Position numbers and translations under genes: made by a program. A DNA stretch of 26,840 nt, taken from contig JAURZP010000061.1 in assembly GCA_030653335.1 (NCBI GenBank), forward strand, positions 1-26,840. Direction: 5' to 3'. The notes under the pieces are model-generated. The model was not told where the DNA came from, did no database searches, and saw only the letters and a program-made list of their open reading frames with translations. This document shows positions 6,609 to 14,917 of this stretch, one piece after another (position 1 is the first letter of the stretch; each line of letters begins with the position of its first letter). Source of the DNA: Methanoregula sp. Its GTDB lineage: Archaea > Halobacteriota > Methanomicrobia > Methanomicrobiales > Methanospirillaceae.

Positions 6609-7991
6609 TCAGACACCTTCCTTAATGCCCATCTCTTCTTTCCGCAGTTCGCGGTACGATTCGTATTTGGTCTCCAGCAGGGCGTTCGTAAAACGGTCGA
6701 GAAACGCTAAGGTTCCTGTATACCCGGCCGACAACACCCGCTGTCCGCCGGTCCGGTCATGGATGGGAAATCCCACTCGTACGAGCGGAATCCCCCGACG
6801 TTCGGTTAAGAATTTCCCGCCGGAATGCCCTATCGCGATATTTGCCCCGGTAAGGACTCCCGCATCATCGATGGCGGCAAAGTCAGTCTCTTCGAGAACA
6901 ACCGGATGTTCATCCACATCGGCAAGGAGCGTTCCCAGCAGACCCATGAGCAGGCTGTTTCTGGTCCCGCTAGCGATGACGACCGGGGCTGCACCATTCT
7001 CCACGCAGATACTGGAAAACGCGTACACGAGCTCGGGCTCACCGTACACAATCGGCCGGCCGTCCGCGTTGAACTTGTGGGAGTCTGCCATGCCGTCCAG
7101 CAGCCACCCGCGTTCCTGCCTGATGACGTCGGGTAGTGATCTGCCGCTGAGTTTTTCTAACGTTTCGACCAGGCGATCCATGTTCTGCAAGCCGATGGGC
7201 AGGGGCAGGTTGTATAACGGTACGCCGTACTCCTGATTGAGGAGCAGGCCGGGAGAGAGGTTGTCGGGACAGGTGAGCCCGAACTGGATGGTCGCTCTCG
7301 CGCCGGACATGCGGGCGATATCCTGCGTCTGTGTCCCGCCGGGTGGGATCTTCTGGTACCGGCCCCCATACGGGCGGTCGAGCGTCATCGAATAATCCGG
7401 CAGCAGCGTGTACGTTAGCCCGAACAGATCGAAGATACGTTTGATCTCCCGGATATCCGCAGGACTGATATGCGGGATAATGATGTTGATCTGTTTGTGC
7501 TCTTCAGTGGGCCGGGCATAGTACGCGATGATCGCTTTTGTCGCAGCCCAGAACCCTTCGGTATGACTCCCCCCATAGCTGGGTGTTGGTACCTGGATAA
7601 TGTCAATCCCTGACGTGACGCGTTCCTTTCTATAGTCACGGAGAATCCGGTCCATGTCCTCGCCCATGGTTTCGGCCAGACAGGTGGTCAGGACGCCGAT
7701 AACCTTCGGTGCGTAGACCCGGCTCACATTGTCCAGCGCTTTTTTCAGGTTTGCCTCGCCGCCATGGATCGTCTGTTTCTCATTTAATGCTGAGGAGGCA
7801 ATATCCACGGGTTCGTTATAGTGCTCGACATTCATAAGTCTCATGTAGGTGCTGCAGCCCTGCGATCCGTGGACGAGCACCATCGTGTTTTCAATACCTT
7901 TGAACGCGACGACACCGCCAAGCGGCATACAGCTCTGGCACTGGTTCTCGTTCACCTGTTTTACGGTGTTGATCTGAGATAATTTTGCCAT
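6609..7991 (-). CDS. nifN: Nitrogenase cofactor assembly protein NifN
   Basis: A 460-residue NifK-like protein in the position after nifE. NifE and NifN form the scaffold on which the NifB product is matured to the iron-molybdenum cofactor. The protein begins MAKLSQINT and keeps the NifK/NifN cysteine pattern: Cys18 and Cys21 (NQCQSCMPLG), Cys46 (HGSQGCSTYM) and Cys104 (TTCLAETMGED). Later it has the NifK/N segments TPSYGGSHTEGF and IPLVRVGFPIHDR. The frame is open back to 8099, but the ATG at 7991 is chosen because AGAGGT precedes it and it lies 2 bases after the nifE stop. NifN and NifK are alike; order after nifE, and the adjacent complete nifK, decide the call. Confidence 0.9.
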   Translation of the reverse strand: MAKLSQINTVKQVNENQCQSCMPLGGVVAFKGIENTMVLVHGSQGCSTYMRLMNVEHYNEPVDIASSALNEKQTIHGGEANLKKALDNVSRVYAPKVIGVLTTCLAETMGEDMDRILRDYRKERVTSGIDIIQVPTPSYGGSHTEGFWAATKAIIAYYARPTEEHKQINIIIPHISPADIREIKRIFDLFGLTYTLLPDYSMTLDRPYGGRYQKIPPGGTQTQDIARMSGARATIQFGLTCPDNLSPGLLLNQEYGVPLYNLPLPIGLQNMDRLVETLEKLSGRSLPDVIRQERGWLLDGMADSHKFNADGRPIVYGEPELVYAFSSICVENGAAPVVIASGTRNSLLMGLLGTLLADVDEHPVVLEETDFAAIDDAGVLTGANIAIGHSGGKFLTERRGIPLVRVGFPIHDRTGGQRVLSAGYTGTLAFLDRFTNALLETKYESYRELRKEEMGIKEGV

Positions 7992-7993
7992 TG

Positions 7994-9379
7994 TTATACC
8001 TCTTTGTCCGGTGCTTTCAGGTATTTCCAGACCGGCGAACATGTGGTGATATAGACTTCGCGGGAAAAGGTCACGGCTCCTTCGAACCCGGCAAGGCACT
8101 CCTTCCTGTCATGGTTGTGGTCAACGAACCCGATACCCAGTTTATAGGCAAGGACGCGCTCCTTTATCCCGCCGGCCATTACATCCACCTGTTTTTCGAT
8201 GAGGAATTTTTCGAGTTCGGCCGGGTTTGCATCATCGATGATGATAGTACCTGGTTCAAGGAGGTGGCTTATGTTTTCGTAATCTTCTTTTTTTCCGGTC
8301 TGGGTGCCGGTCATGACAATATCCATACCCAGTCGCCGGAACTGCTGGATGATAGCGAGAGCTTTGTACGCCCCCCCGACATAGATGGCCGCCCGTTTGC
8401 CGGTGAGTTTTTTCCGGTACCACTCGATCTCCGGACGGATACGGGCCATCTCCCGTACAATGAGCGCTTCGGTCCTGCGTTCCATCTCCTCATCCCCGTA
8501 GAACCGGGCGATCTTCCGCAGGCTTTCGGCAGTATTTGCCGCACCAAAAAAGTTCACGTCAATATATGGGGTTCCAAACGTCTGTTCCAGTTTCCTCGCC
8601 ACCCAGTGCATGGAGCCCGTGCACTGGACAAGGTTCAGGCAGGCACCCGGTGCTTTTTTCAGTTTTGCAACGGTAGAATCACCGGTGAAGGCCACATTTA
8701 TCTCAACACCAATCTCCGTGAGATACCGTTCGATAAGCCATGTTTCCCCTCCAAGGTTGTACTCTCCAAGGAGGTTGAGTTTCTGTGTCGGGACGATGGT
8801 CTCTCCCTCTTTTGGGCGGATCAGCCTGATCAGTGCTTCCGCAGCCGCCCTGTACCCGATTATCTTGTTTCCCGATATGAACCCGCTGGACTCGACCGGT
8901 ATCACATCGATCCCGTGACGGTTCGAGGCCTCTTTGCTGACCGCGATGATGTCATCACCGATCATGCCGGTCACGCAGGTGGCATAGACAAAGATCGCGG
9001 GAGGGTGATATTTCTCCACGATCTCATCAATGCAGGCGGCCAGTTTCTTCTCGCCACCAAAGATCACATCGCGTTCTTTCATATCGGTTGAAAAACTGTT
9101 CCGGTACATCTCGGAACCGCTCGACAGGCTTCCCCGGATGTCCCAGGTATAGGTAGCACAGCCGATCGGACCGTGGACGAGATGGACGGCATCGGTGATC
9201 GGGTTGAGCACCACCCGTGCCCCGCAGAAGACGCAGGCGCGCTGGCTGACGGCCCCTGCGAGACTGTCGTTCGTGCAGGCAATGGAGGTTTTACTCCTGC
9301 CGGTTGTTATGATGGACTGCTCGCGTTCGTCGATACATGCAGTCGGCCCAACGGGTTGCAGGGTACATAAATCTTCCAT
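7994..9379 (-). CDS. nifE: Nitrogenase cofactor assembly protein NifE
   Basis: A 461-residue NifD-like protein, the partner of NifN in the FeMo-cofactor scaffold. Cluster-type cysteines are at 49 (QRACVFCGARVV), 74 (HGPIGCATYTWD), 135 (YATCVTGMIGDD) and 253 (NLVQCTGSMHWV). Compared with NifD it lacks the FeMo-cofactor His ligand region (the LHAYDYSGPY segment is replaced by GIGFVDHNHDRKE) and the Q-S-x-G-H-H motif (VESSGFISGNK instead), as expected for NifE. The start at 9379 has AAAGGAGGAATATC before it. It follows nifK after 21 bases and nifN follows after 2 bases, so all three are co-transcribed. Confidence 0.93.
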   Translation of the reverse strand: MEDLCTLQPVGPTACIDEREQSIITTGRSKTSIACTNDSLAGAVSQRACVFCGARVVLNPITDAVHLVHGPIGCATYTWDIRGSLSSGSEMYRNSFSTDMKERDVIFGGEKKLAACIDEIVEKYHPPAIFVYATCVTGMIGDDIIAVSKEASNRHGIDVIPVESSGFISGNKIIGYRAAAEALIRLIRPKEGETIVPTQKLNLLGEYNLGGETWLIERYLTEIGVEINVAFTGDSTVAKLKKAPGACLNLVQCTGSMHWVARKLEQTFGTPYIDVNFFGAANTAESLRKIARFYGDEEMERRTEALIVREMARIRPEIEWYRKKLTGKRAAIYVGGAYKALAIIQQFRRLGMDIVMTGTQTGKKEDYENISHLLEPGTIIIDDANPAELEKFLIEKQVDVMAGGIKERVLAYKLGIGFVDHNHDRKECLAGFEGAVTFSREVYITTCSPVWKYLKAPDKEV

Positions 9380-9400
9380 GATATTCCTCCTTTGTTTTTT

Positions 9401-10768
9401 TTAGAGAACCAGTTCGTAGTCCTCGTCAAGGCAGTCACGGTCCCTGCGGTCGAGGAGCGCATTGCTGATCTGTTCGATCAGGCGCAGGCATCCGCGGTAG
9501 CCTACCACCGGCATGAGCGGGTGCACGGCCCGGTCCAGGATGGGAAAACCAACCCGGACAAGCGGGATATCCTCGGCCCGGGCGATGTACTTACCGTACG
9601 TTGTCCCGAGTATGAGATCGACCGGCTCTGCCCTGATCCACTGCTGGAGTTCAAGGAGGTCCCCTTCTGCCTTGACTTTGCTTCCTTCAATGCCGGCCCC
9701 ACTAAGGAGTTTCTGGATTTCAATATCGAACTGTTTGCCGGGCGTGCCGGTAAGAATGTACTTCGGGATCATACCCATGGTGATGACGAATTCCGTGAGA
9801 GCAATGACATGATCGGGATCACCGAAGATAGCGACCTTCTTTCCCTGGTAGTGGAAGTGGGTGTCGATGAGCGTGTCGACGACCTGCCCCCGCTCTGTTG
9901 CAAGGGATGCGGGCACATCGATGCCGAACCAGTCCTTAACCGCCATGATGAAATCGTCTGTTGCTTTCAGCCCGATCGGGAGCTTGAGCGGGATACCCGT
10001 GACCCCGAACTTCTCCTGGAGGAGATCGGTTGCGTCATTGGAGGCCCATGCACCGAGAGCGAGCGTTGCCGAGGAGTTGGCCGAGTCGCGGATCTCCGCG
10101 ATGGTTGCCCCGCCCTTCGGGTACATCTCGTACTTGCTGGTCAGGGGCGAGTCGAGCACGTCCGACGTGTCCGGGAACATGATCATCTTCACGCCAAGCA
10201 GCCCGACAATCCTGCGGATCTCCCGCATGTCACCAGGGTTCACAAAACCCGGAATGACGTTGAGCTGATTTTTCTTCTCAGCGCCTTCAGCCTGTGCAAG
10301 GTACGAGACCATCGCTTTGACCATGCCGGAGAATCCCGTGATGTGGGAGCCCTGGTAACTCGGAGTGTTGACGTGAATGACCACTTTTCCTTCCGGAATT
10401 TCTGCCGTTTTGATGATATTGGGCAGATCATCACCAATGGTCTCGCTCAGGCAGGTGGTATGGACTGCCATGATCTCGGGGTTGTAGATCGCAAAGACGT
10501 TCTTGATCGAGGTCTTTAAATTGGCAGCACCGCCAAAAACCGAGGCTCCTTCGGTAAAGCAGCTCGAACTTGCGAGCACCGGGTCCCGAAAGTGGCGACT
10601 CAGGTGCATCCGGTGGTAGGCACAACAACCCTGCGAACCGTGACTATGGGGCAGGCACCCATGGATGCCGAGCGCGGCATACATGGCTCCGATTGGCTGG
10701 CAGGTTTTTGCCGGGTTGATCTTGCCGGTCGTGTGAACGACCGATCCTTCTGGTACGCATTCAAGCAT
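9401..10768 (-). CDS. nifK: Nitrogenase MoFe protein beta chain NifK
   Basis: A 455-residue beta subunit of dinitrogenase. It is shorter at the N-terminus than proteobacterial NifK, as in clostridial and methanogen enzymes. P-cluster cysteines are in place: Cys23 (PAKTCQPIGA), Cys48 (HGSQGCCAYH) and Cys106 (VHTTCLSETIGDD). Typical later segments are NTPSYQGSHITGFSGM and IPLVRVGFPILDR. The ATG at 10768 is preferred to one at 10789: AAGGAAGTGA lies just upstream and it overlaps the nifD stop by 8 bases, which suggests coupled translation of the two subunits in equal amounts. The alpha chain NifD is directly upstream. Confidence 0.95.
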   Translation of the reverse strand: MLECVPEGSVVHTTGKINPAKTCQPIGAMYAALGIHGCLPHSHGSQGCCAYHRMHLSRHFRDPVLASSSCFTEGASVFGGAANLKTSIKNVFAIYNPEIMAVHTTCLSETIGDDLPNIIKTAEIPEGKVVIHVNTPSYQGSHITGFSGMVKAMVSYLAQAEGAEKKNQLNVIPGFVNPGDMREIRRIVGLLGVKMIMFPDTSDVLDSPLTSKYEMYPKGGATIAEIRDSANSSATLALGAWASNDATDLLQEKFGVTGIPLKLPIGLKATDDFIMAVKDWFGIDVPASLATERGQVVDTLIDTHFHYQGKKVAIFGDPDHVIALTEFVITMGMIPKYILTGTPGKQFDIEIQKLLSGAGIEGSKVKAEGDLLELQQWIRAEPVDLILGTTYGKYIARAEDIPLVRVGFPILDRAVHPLMPVVGYRGCLRLIEQISNALLDRRDRDCLDEDYELVL

Positions 10769-12389
10769 TGTCTTCACTTCCTTGTGCATTGTCGTAGTTA
10801 TCCCACGGGGGAGTTACCATTTTCCAGGCCGGTGTAGAAAGGGCATTTGCCACATCCCTGGCAAAGATGATCGCACCATTGAAGCCGGCGTATGGGCCGC
10901 TGTAGTCATAAGCGTGGAGCTGTTTTGCCGGAACACCCTGTTTGTGGGTGATATATTTGTCCTTGATTCCGGTGAAAACGATATCCGGTTTAAGTGCCCG
11001 GATCATCTCCTCGGTTTCATGGTTGTTGTAGTCGTCAACCATGATATGCCCGTCTTTGAGGTGGGGGTACAGACCTTCGTAGTAACCGAGCTGCACCCTG
11101 CTGCTGAGCTCCTCGAACTTCTCCCGCGACATGTTCAGGCGGGTATGGGCATCGCGGTAGAGTATCGGGTCTGCCGTCACGTGGAGCTCGGGGATGTTCT
11201 TGGAATCGGCATCAGTCTTGATTGTAGGAATAACCTCCCGGCCTTCGTAGTCATCGCGGTGGGCGAACTCGTACCCGGCTACGCTGACCTCAATCCCGAG
11301 ATCCGCGAGAAGGTGGCGGTAGTGATGCGCACGGGATCCTCCCCCGAAAAGAAATGCGGTTTTACCTTGGCAGATCTTACGGTATTGCTCCATCACCGGA
11401 AATATCCTGGCGGTTTCACGGGCGATGACAATCTCAGTCTGTTCTTCTAGCGGATCATCGTCAAAGCACCGGGCCATCCTGCGCAGCGATTCAATCGTGG
11501 ATTCCACACCGATGAAATTCACCTTGAGCCAGGGAATGCCGTATTTCGTCTCCATCATCTCGGCAATATAGTTGATCGAGCGGTGGCACTGGACTAAGTT
11601 GAGGTCTGCCAGGTGGAGTGTTTTAATGTCAAGGTAACTTGAGTCCCCAGGCAAGACGCAGTTGACCGTATACCCGATCTCTTTTAAGATCCGTTCCAGT
11701 TCCCACCCGTCACCGCCAATGTTGTACTCTCCGAGGATATTGATGACATACGTTCCAGGTTTCCTCTCGGAACCGGTCCCGATGACATTTTCCATGATTT
11801 TATTATTCGCAATATGGTGGCCCGCCGACTGGCTGACTCCCTTATACCCCTCGCAGTTGTAGGCAATTACGGAAATTCCGTGCCTTTCCTGCGCTGCTTT
11901 TCCCACGGCACTGATATCATCACCGATAAGACCTACCGGGCAGGTAGCGCAGATGTTGATTGCCCGTGGGTGGAATGCGGCAACCACTTCGTCGATCATC
12001 TTGGCGAGTTTCTTCTCCCCGCCAAAGACGATGTCCGGCTCCTGCATGTCAGTCGTGAAGCAGAGGGTCGAATATATCTTCTCCGGGGGTGTGGTATCAT
12101 CTGCACGCGCCTTGTTGCGGCGGGTCCCCCATGTGTAATACCCGCAGCCCACCGGGCCGTGGGTGATTGTGATCATATCCTTGATCGGGCCGACGACCAC
12201 ACCTTTGCACCCGGCATAGGCACAGCCGCGCTGCGAGATGATGCCGGGAATGGTCCGCGTGTTCGCCTCGATCTGCGGACAGCATGCAGCCGCCTCGTCC
12301 TTTACGATGAGATGCTTCTTCCGGTTTTTCTTAACCATTTCCGGGTAGGGTAAGAGCATCTCCTCTATGGTTCCGTCTATTTCTGCCAT
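10761..12389 (-). CDS. nifD: Nitrogenase MoFe protein alpha chain NifD
   Basis: A 542-residue alpha subunit of dinitrogenase, which carries the FeMo-cofactor where N2 is reduced. Cofactor ligands are present: Cys268 (NLVQCHRSINYI) and His492 (QLHAYDYSGPY), plus Gln187 and His191 (SQSAGHHIAN) that act in substrate reduction. P-cluster cysteines are Cys56 (RGCAYAG), Cys82 (GPVGCGYY) and Cys150 (ATCPVGLIGDD). It is about 50 residues longer than the Azotobacter protein because of an insertion around residues 385-435, the kind of insertion known from Clostridium pasteurianum NifD. These features support a catalytic, molybdenum-type enzyme; metal use itself cannot be proven from sequence. The start at 12389 has GGGAGGAAAAAA upstream. 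Confidence 0.96.
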   Translation of the reverse strand: MAEIDGTIEEMLLPYPEMVKKNRKKHLIVKDEAAACCPQIEANTRTIPGIISQRGCAYAGCKGVVVGPIKDMITITHGPVGCGYYTWGTRRNKARADDTTPPEKIYSTLCFTTDMQEPDIVFGGEKKLAKMIDEVVAAFHPRAINICATCPVGLIGDDISAVGKAAQERHGISVIAYNCEGYKGVSQSAGHHIANNKIMENVIGTGSERKPGTYVINILGEYNIGGDGWELERILKEIGYTVNCVLPGDSSYLDIKTLHLADLNLVQCHRSINYIAEMMETKYGIPWLKVNFIGVESTIESLRRMARCFDDDPLEEQTEIVIARETARIFPVMEQYRKICQGKTAFLFGGGSRAHHYRHLLADLGIEVSVAGYEFAHRDDYEGREVIPTIKTDADSKNIPELHVTADPILYRDAHTRLNMSREKFEELSSRVQLGYYEGLYPHLKDGHIMVDDYNNHETEEMIRALKPDIVFTGIKDKYITHKQGVPAKQLHAYDYSGPYAGFNGAIIFARDVANALSTPAWKMVTPPWDNYDNAQGSEDNA

Positions 12390-12404
12390 TTTTTTCCTCC
12401 CGTT

Positions 12405-12824
12405 TTACCAGATTGCGGCTTCTCCTGCTTCACCGGTGCGCACGCGGACTGCATCGGATACCGGCAGGACAAAGATCGTTCCATCGCCAACACCGTATTC
12501 CGTCAGGTTCGCTTTTGCCACAGCCTCGATGATCCGTGGGACATCCTCATCGTGGGCCAGGATCGTAAACAGGCGTCGCGGGAAGAACCGCGACCCGTCT
12601 AAGAAACTGGTGACCATCTTTTCGGTATCTCCCGCTTCGCTGAATTCGTCCATTCCCATGGAGAGGAGTTTCTCTTTGCACTCTTCGATGGTTTGTGGAT
12701 CCGTTACCAGGTTTCCCCGCCCGAGCACTTTTACCGCGGTAAACCCGGCTACGCCGGCCGCAACGAGAGCTTTTTTCGTCTCGCCGGTCTTCTTCATCCG
12801 GACGATCGCCATAATTTCTTTCAT
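12405..12824 (-). CDS. nifI2: PII-like nitrogenase switch protein NifI2
   Basis: A 139-residue PII-family protein between nifI1 and nifD, the standard place in methanogens. NifI1 and NifI2 form a complex that binds NifDK and stops electron transfer from NifH when ammonium appears; 2-oxoglutarate and ATP release it. The sequence begins MKEIMAIVRMKKTGETKKAL, has the T-loop entry VLGRGN, a long T-loop with an acidic/helical insertion (about residues 40-85, a NifI2 hallmark), and ends with VGDGTIFVLPVSDAVRVRTGE. The ATG at 12824 is chosen over 12839 because GGAGGAG sits just before it. It lies 11 bases after the nifI1 stop. Confidence 0.93.
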   Translation of the reverse strand: MKEIMAIVRMKKTGETKKALVAAGVAGFTAVKVLGRGNLVTDPQTIEECKEKLLSMGMDEFSEAGDTEKMVTSFLDGSRFFPRRLFTILAHDEDVPRIIEAVAKANLTEYGVGDGTIFVLPVSDAVRVRTGEAGEAAIW

Positions 12825-12835
12825 CGTGCTCCTCC

Positions 12836-13162
12836 TCACAGACCCGGGGTGCCTTTTGAGATGGTGTAGACTTCATCGACAGGACTGACAAAGATCTTGC
12901 CGTCCCCGAACGTGCCTTCCTTGCCGGTCTTTGCAATCGATAAGATCATCCTGATGACCTTGTCCTTGGCATCATCCGGGATGACCATCAGGATGAGGGT
13001 CTTTGGGATCTCATCATAGACCATCCCCCCTATCTTTATCCCTTTCTGCTTTCCACGGCCCACGACATCCACCATGGTCGCTGCATTGAATCCCGCAGTG
13101 GACAGTTCAGCAAGCACTTCATCTTTCTTTTCAGGTCGCACAATTGCACGTATCAGTAACAC
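12836..13162 (-). CDS. nifI1: PII-like nitrogenase switch protein NifI1
   Basis: A 108-residue PII-family protein, partner of NifI2 in post-translational control of nitrogenase. It reads (M)LLIRAIVRPEKKDEVLAEL, T-loop entry VVGRGKQKGI, strand IPKTLILMVIPDDAKDKV and B-loop TFGDGKIFVSPVDEVYTI. The T-loop is short and lacks a tyrosine at the uridylylation position, as in NifI1. The frame is open back to 13222, but homologues begin at the LLIRA strand, so the GTG at 13162 is taken as start, with GGCGGATGTGA upstream. It starts 46 bases after the nifH stop. Confidence 0.92.
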   Translation of the reverse strand: MLLIRAIVRPEKKDEVLAELSTAGFNAATMVDVVGRGKQKGIKIGGMVYDEIPKTLILMVIPDDAKDKVIRMILSIAKTGKEGTFGDGKIFVSPVDEVYTISKGTPGL

Positions 13163-13208
13163 CGTTTCACATCCGCCTTTTTTATCTAGTCTTATAGTTT
13201 TCCGCACT

Positions 13209-14036
13209 TCACATCGCGTCAAGGAACCCGTGCTGCATCATGAGCTCTTCGAGGCGTTCCTGTTTCATGGGTTTCGGAATGACGAACAGCTTGTTCTCAT
13301 CGATGGCTTTTGCCAGGTTCCGGTACTCGTTTGCCTGTCCGGATGTCGGGTCGAAATCGATGACCGTCTTCTTGTGGATCTCGGCCCGCTGCACGAGGTT
13401 GTCACGCGGGACAAAGTAGATAAGCTGCGATCCAAGCTCTTCAGCGAATGCCTCAAGCAGGGGGCGTTCGTTGTCGACTTTGCGGCTGTTGCAGATAATA
13501 CCGCCGAGCCTCACTTTTCCGTTATCGGCGTATTTCTTGATCCCTTTTGCAATATTGTTTGCCGCATAGAGCGCCATCAGTTCACCGGATGCCACGATGT
13601 AGATCTCCTCTGCCTTTCCTTCCCGGATCGGCATGGCAAAACCCCCACAGACAACGTCACCAAGCACATCGTAGAAAACATAATCGAGGTCATCGGTATA
13701 AGCACCGAGCGATTCGAGCAGGTTGATAGACGTGATAATACCCCGTCCTGCGCAACCGACACCGGGCTCTGGTCCGCCGGATTCGACACACATGGTATTC
13801 TTAAAACCGGGTTTTAGGATTTTGTCGAGTTCGATATCATCGCCTTCATCCCGCAGGGTGTCTAGCACCGTCTTCTGGCACAGGCCATGGAGCAGGAGCC
13901 TTGTAGAGTCTGCCTTCGGGTCGCACCCGACCACCATGACGTGTTTGCCTGATTCTGCCAGTGCTGCAACCGTGTTCTGGGTTGTAGTCGATTTGCCGAT
14001 ACCGCCTTTTCCGTAAATTGCCACTTGTCGTTTCAT
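13209..14036 (-). CDS. nifH: Nitrogenase iron protein NifH
   Basis: A 275-residue dinitrogenase reductase, the ATP-dependent electron donor to NifDK. It has the P-loop GKGGIGKS at residues 9-16, the [4Fe-4S] cysteines Cys95 (GVGCAGRG) and Cys130 (DVVCGGFAMP), and Arg98, the residue ADP-ribosylated in some bacteria. The switch regions (DPKADSTR; DVLGDVVCGG) are normal. The frame extends upstream to 14270, but that extension is low-complexity and overlaps another ORF; the ATG at 14036 has AAGGAGG about 9 bases upstream and matches the family start MKRQVAIYGKGG. It is the first recognised nif gene of the operon and lies 88 bases after a 109-residue ORF. Confidence 0.97.
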   Translation of the reverse strand: MKRQVAIYGKGGIGKSTTTQNTVAALAESGKHVMVVGCDPKADSTRLLLHGLCQKTVLDTLRDEGDDIELDKILKPGFKNTMCVESGGPEPGVGCAGRGIITSINLLESLGAYTDDLDYVFYDVLGDVVCGGFAMPIREGKAEEIYIVASGELMALYAANNIAKGIKKYADNGKVRLGGIICNSRKVDNERPLLEAFAEELGSQLIYFVPRDNLVQRAEIHKKTVIDFDPTSGQANEYRNLAKAIDENKLFVIPKPMKQERLEELMMQHGFLDAM

Positions 14037-14124
14037 TGTTGTGAGCCTCCTTCTTTTGCTGTTTTTCAGAATTTTTATATTTGATTTTTTCTTGAGCCGG
14101 ATTACTGATCTTTTGTTGAATTTT

Positions 14125-14454
14125 TCAGGTGCAGAAAATCCAAACTGATTCCCCGTCACCATTTGTTCCGGATTGAATGTTCTTACCAAAGCCGGTCTTC
14201 TTTGCGTGTTGATCCTTGCATTCCCGGAATCCTCCATACCCAACTCCTGGTTCGGGATCAACTGAATCAACGTGCTGGTTTTCCGGCACAGTTGCCTTGA
14301 TCAATCCGCCCTGGGATAAGCATGTGAATTCAACCTCCGATCCGGAATTCTTTGGCATGATACGCATCTGTAGCGTAACAGGCGTAGTTCTCAAAACCTG
14401 ACGGTTTTCGGATGAGCCGGTACCACCAGGAATGTAGTTTGTATTCTGTTGCAT
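14125..14454 (-). CDS. Small ORF leading the nif operon, unknown function
   Basis: I do not recognise this 109-residue protein. It is likely to be translated: the ATG at 14454 has a near-perfect ribosome binding site (AAGGAGGTCCT), and it is the first ORF after the nif promoter. The N-terminus is polar (MQQNTNYIPGGTGSSENRQ), the middle strand-rich (TPVTLQMRIMPKNSGSEVEF), and at about residues 67-75 it has DPEPGVGYG, which shares the string PEPGVG with the cluster-binding loop of NifH (GGPEPGVGCAGRG). The rest does not resemble NifH. There are three cysteines and no membrane segment. It could be a real small nitrogen-fixation protein, a leader ORF, or the remains of a rearranged nifH fragment. 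88 bases separate it from nifH. Confidence 0.6.
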   Translation of the reverse strand: MQQNTNYIPGGTGSSENRQVLRTTPVTLQMRIMPKNSGSEVEFTCLSQGGLIKATVPENQHVDSVDPEPGVGYGGFRECKDQHAKKTGFGKNIQSGTNGDGESVWIFCT

Positions 14455-14497
14455 AGGACCTCCTTTTCGTATTACACAGAAATGTTCAATTTACAAA

Positions 14498-14506
14498 TAT
14501 TTATAT
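14498..14506 (-). promoter_or_regulatory. TATA box of the nif operon
   Basis: The minus strand reads ATATAAATA, an archaeal TATA box. A transcription start about 25 bases downstream, near 14477, leaves a short leader with AAGGAGG before the ATG at 14454. The NrpR-type operator lies 10 bases upstream. Confidence 0.75.
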
Positions 14507-14515
14507 GTGATAGTA

Positions 14516-14529
14516 GGAACATTCCTTCC
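14516..14529 (-). promoter_or_regulatory. NrpR-type operator of the nif operon
   Basis: The plus strand reads GGAA-CATTCC-TTCC, an exact match to GGAA-N6-TTCC, the NrpR site of methanogens. It sits just upstream of the TATA box, where the bound repressor could hinder TBP/TFB, unlike the amtB site, which lies over the transcription start. A second TTCC inside the spacer also makes a GGAA-N2-TTCC arrangement. Confidence 0.75.
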
Positions 14530-14858
14530 TTCAAAAAAATGATAAATAATGAAAAATTTCCTTAGTATCAACCGTGATGAGAGTTTTTGATAAAGAATAT
14601 ATTGTACAATAGATCTTTGATGGGAATTCCGCGCCAATGGATCCAGTGCGATCTCTACGTTACTCACTGAAGCAAATATTTGCGGCCATAAAAAATTCCA
14701 ACCATCGTTGTAACCATTCCTGTTCCACAAAAACAGAAGAAAACGATTTCCCAAAATAGTTCAATCCATGATTTTCGTGAGTGAGAAAACAGCAAAAGAA
14801 CTTAAGAAAAATCAGGATAGAGTGAGTCAATCAATATTCAGAACCCAAGAAGAGACCC
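14530..14858. other. AT-rich gap upstream of the nif promoter
   Basis: I see no convincing gene between the nif operator and the terminator after the glutamate-synthase-like gene. A minus-strand frame over 14491-14754 would run through the nif operator and TATA box and has no ribosome binding site. The piece 14620-14740 is less AT-rich than its surroundings and might be decayed coding sequence, but I could not match it to anything. Confidence 0.4.
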
Positions 14859-14888
14859 TAAAAAAAGATTACCGGGAATAATTCCCCG
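14859..14888 (-). terminator. Candidate terminator of the glutamate-synthase-like gene
   Basis: About 30 bases after the stop codon the minus strand shows a short hairpin (GGGAA facing TTCCC with a 3-base loop) followed by ATC and then a run of seven T at 14860-14866. Both a hairpin and a T-run fit transcription termination in archaea. Confidence 0.5.
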
Positions 14889-14917
14889 TAGCAGACGTAA
14901 TAATATTTTATGTCAGT

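Noticed and set aside
7985..10519. Long plus-strand frames (368 and 375 codons) opposite nifE and nifK
   Set aside because: They are antisense shadows caused by the GC-rich third positions of nifE and nifK; the translations have no domain-like pattern.
14037..14270. N-terminal extension of NifH
   Set aside because: The extension overlaps another ORF, is unlike any NifH, and a strong ribosome binding site sits before the ATG at 14036.
14491..14754. Minus-strand frame of 87 codons upstream of nif
   Set aside because: It has no ribosome binding site and runs through the NrpR operator and TATA box of the nif operon.
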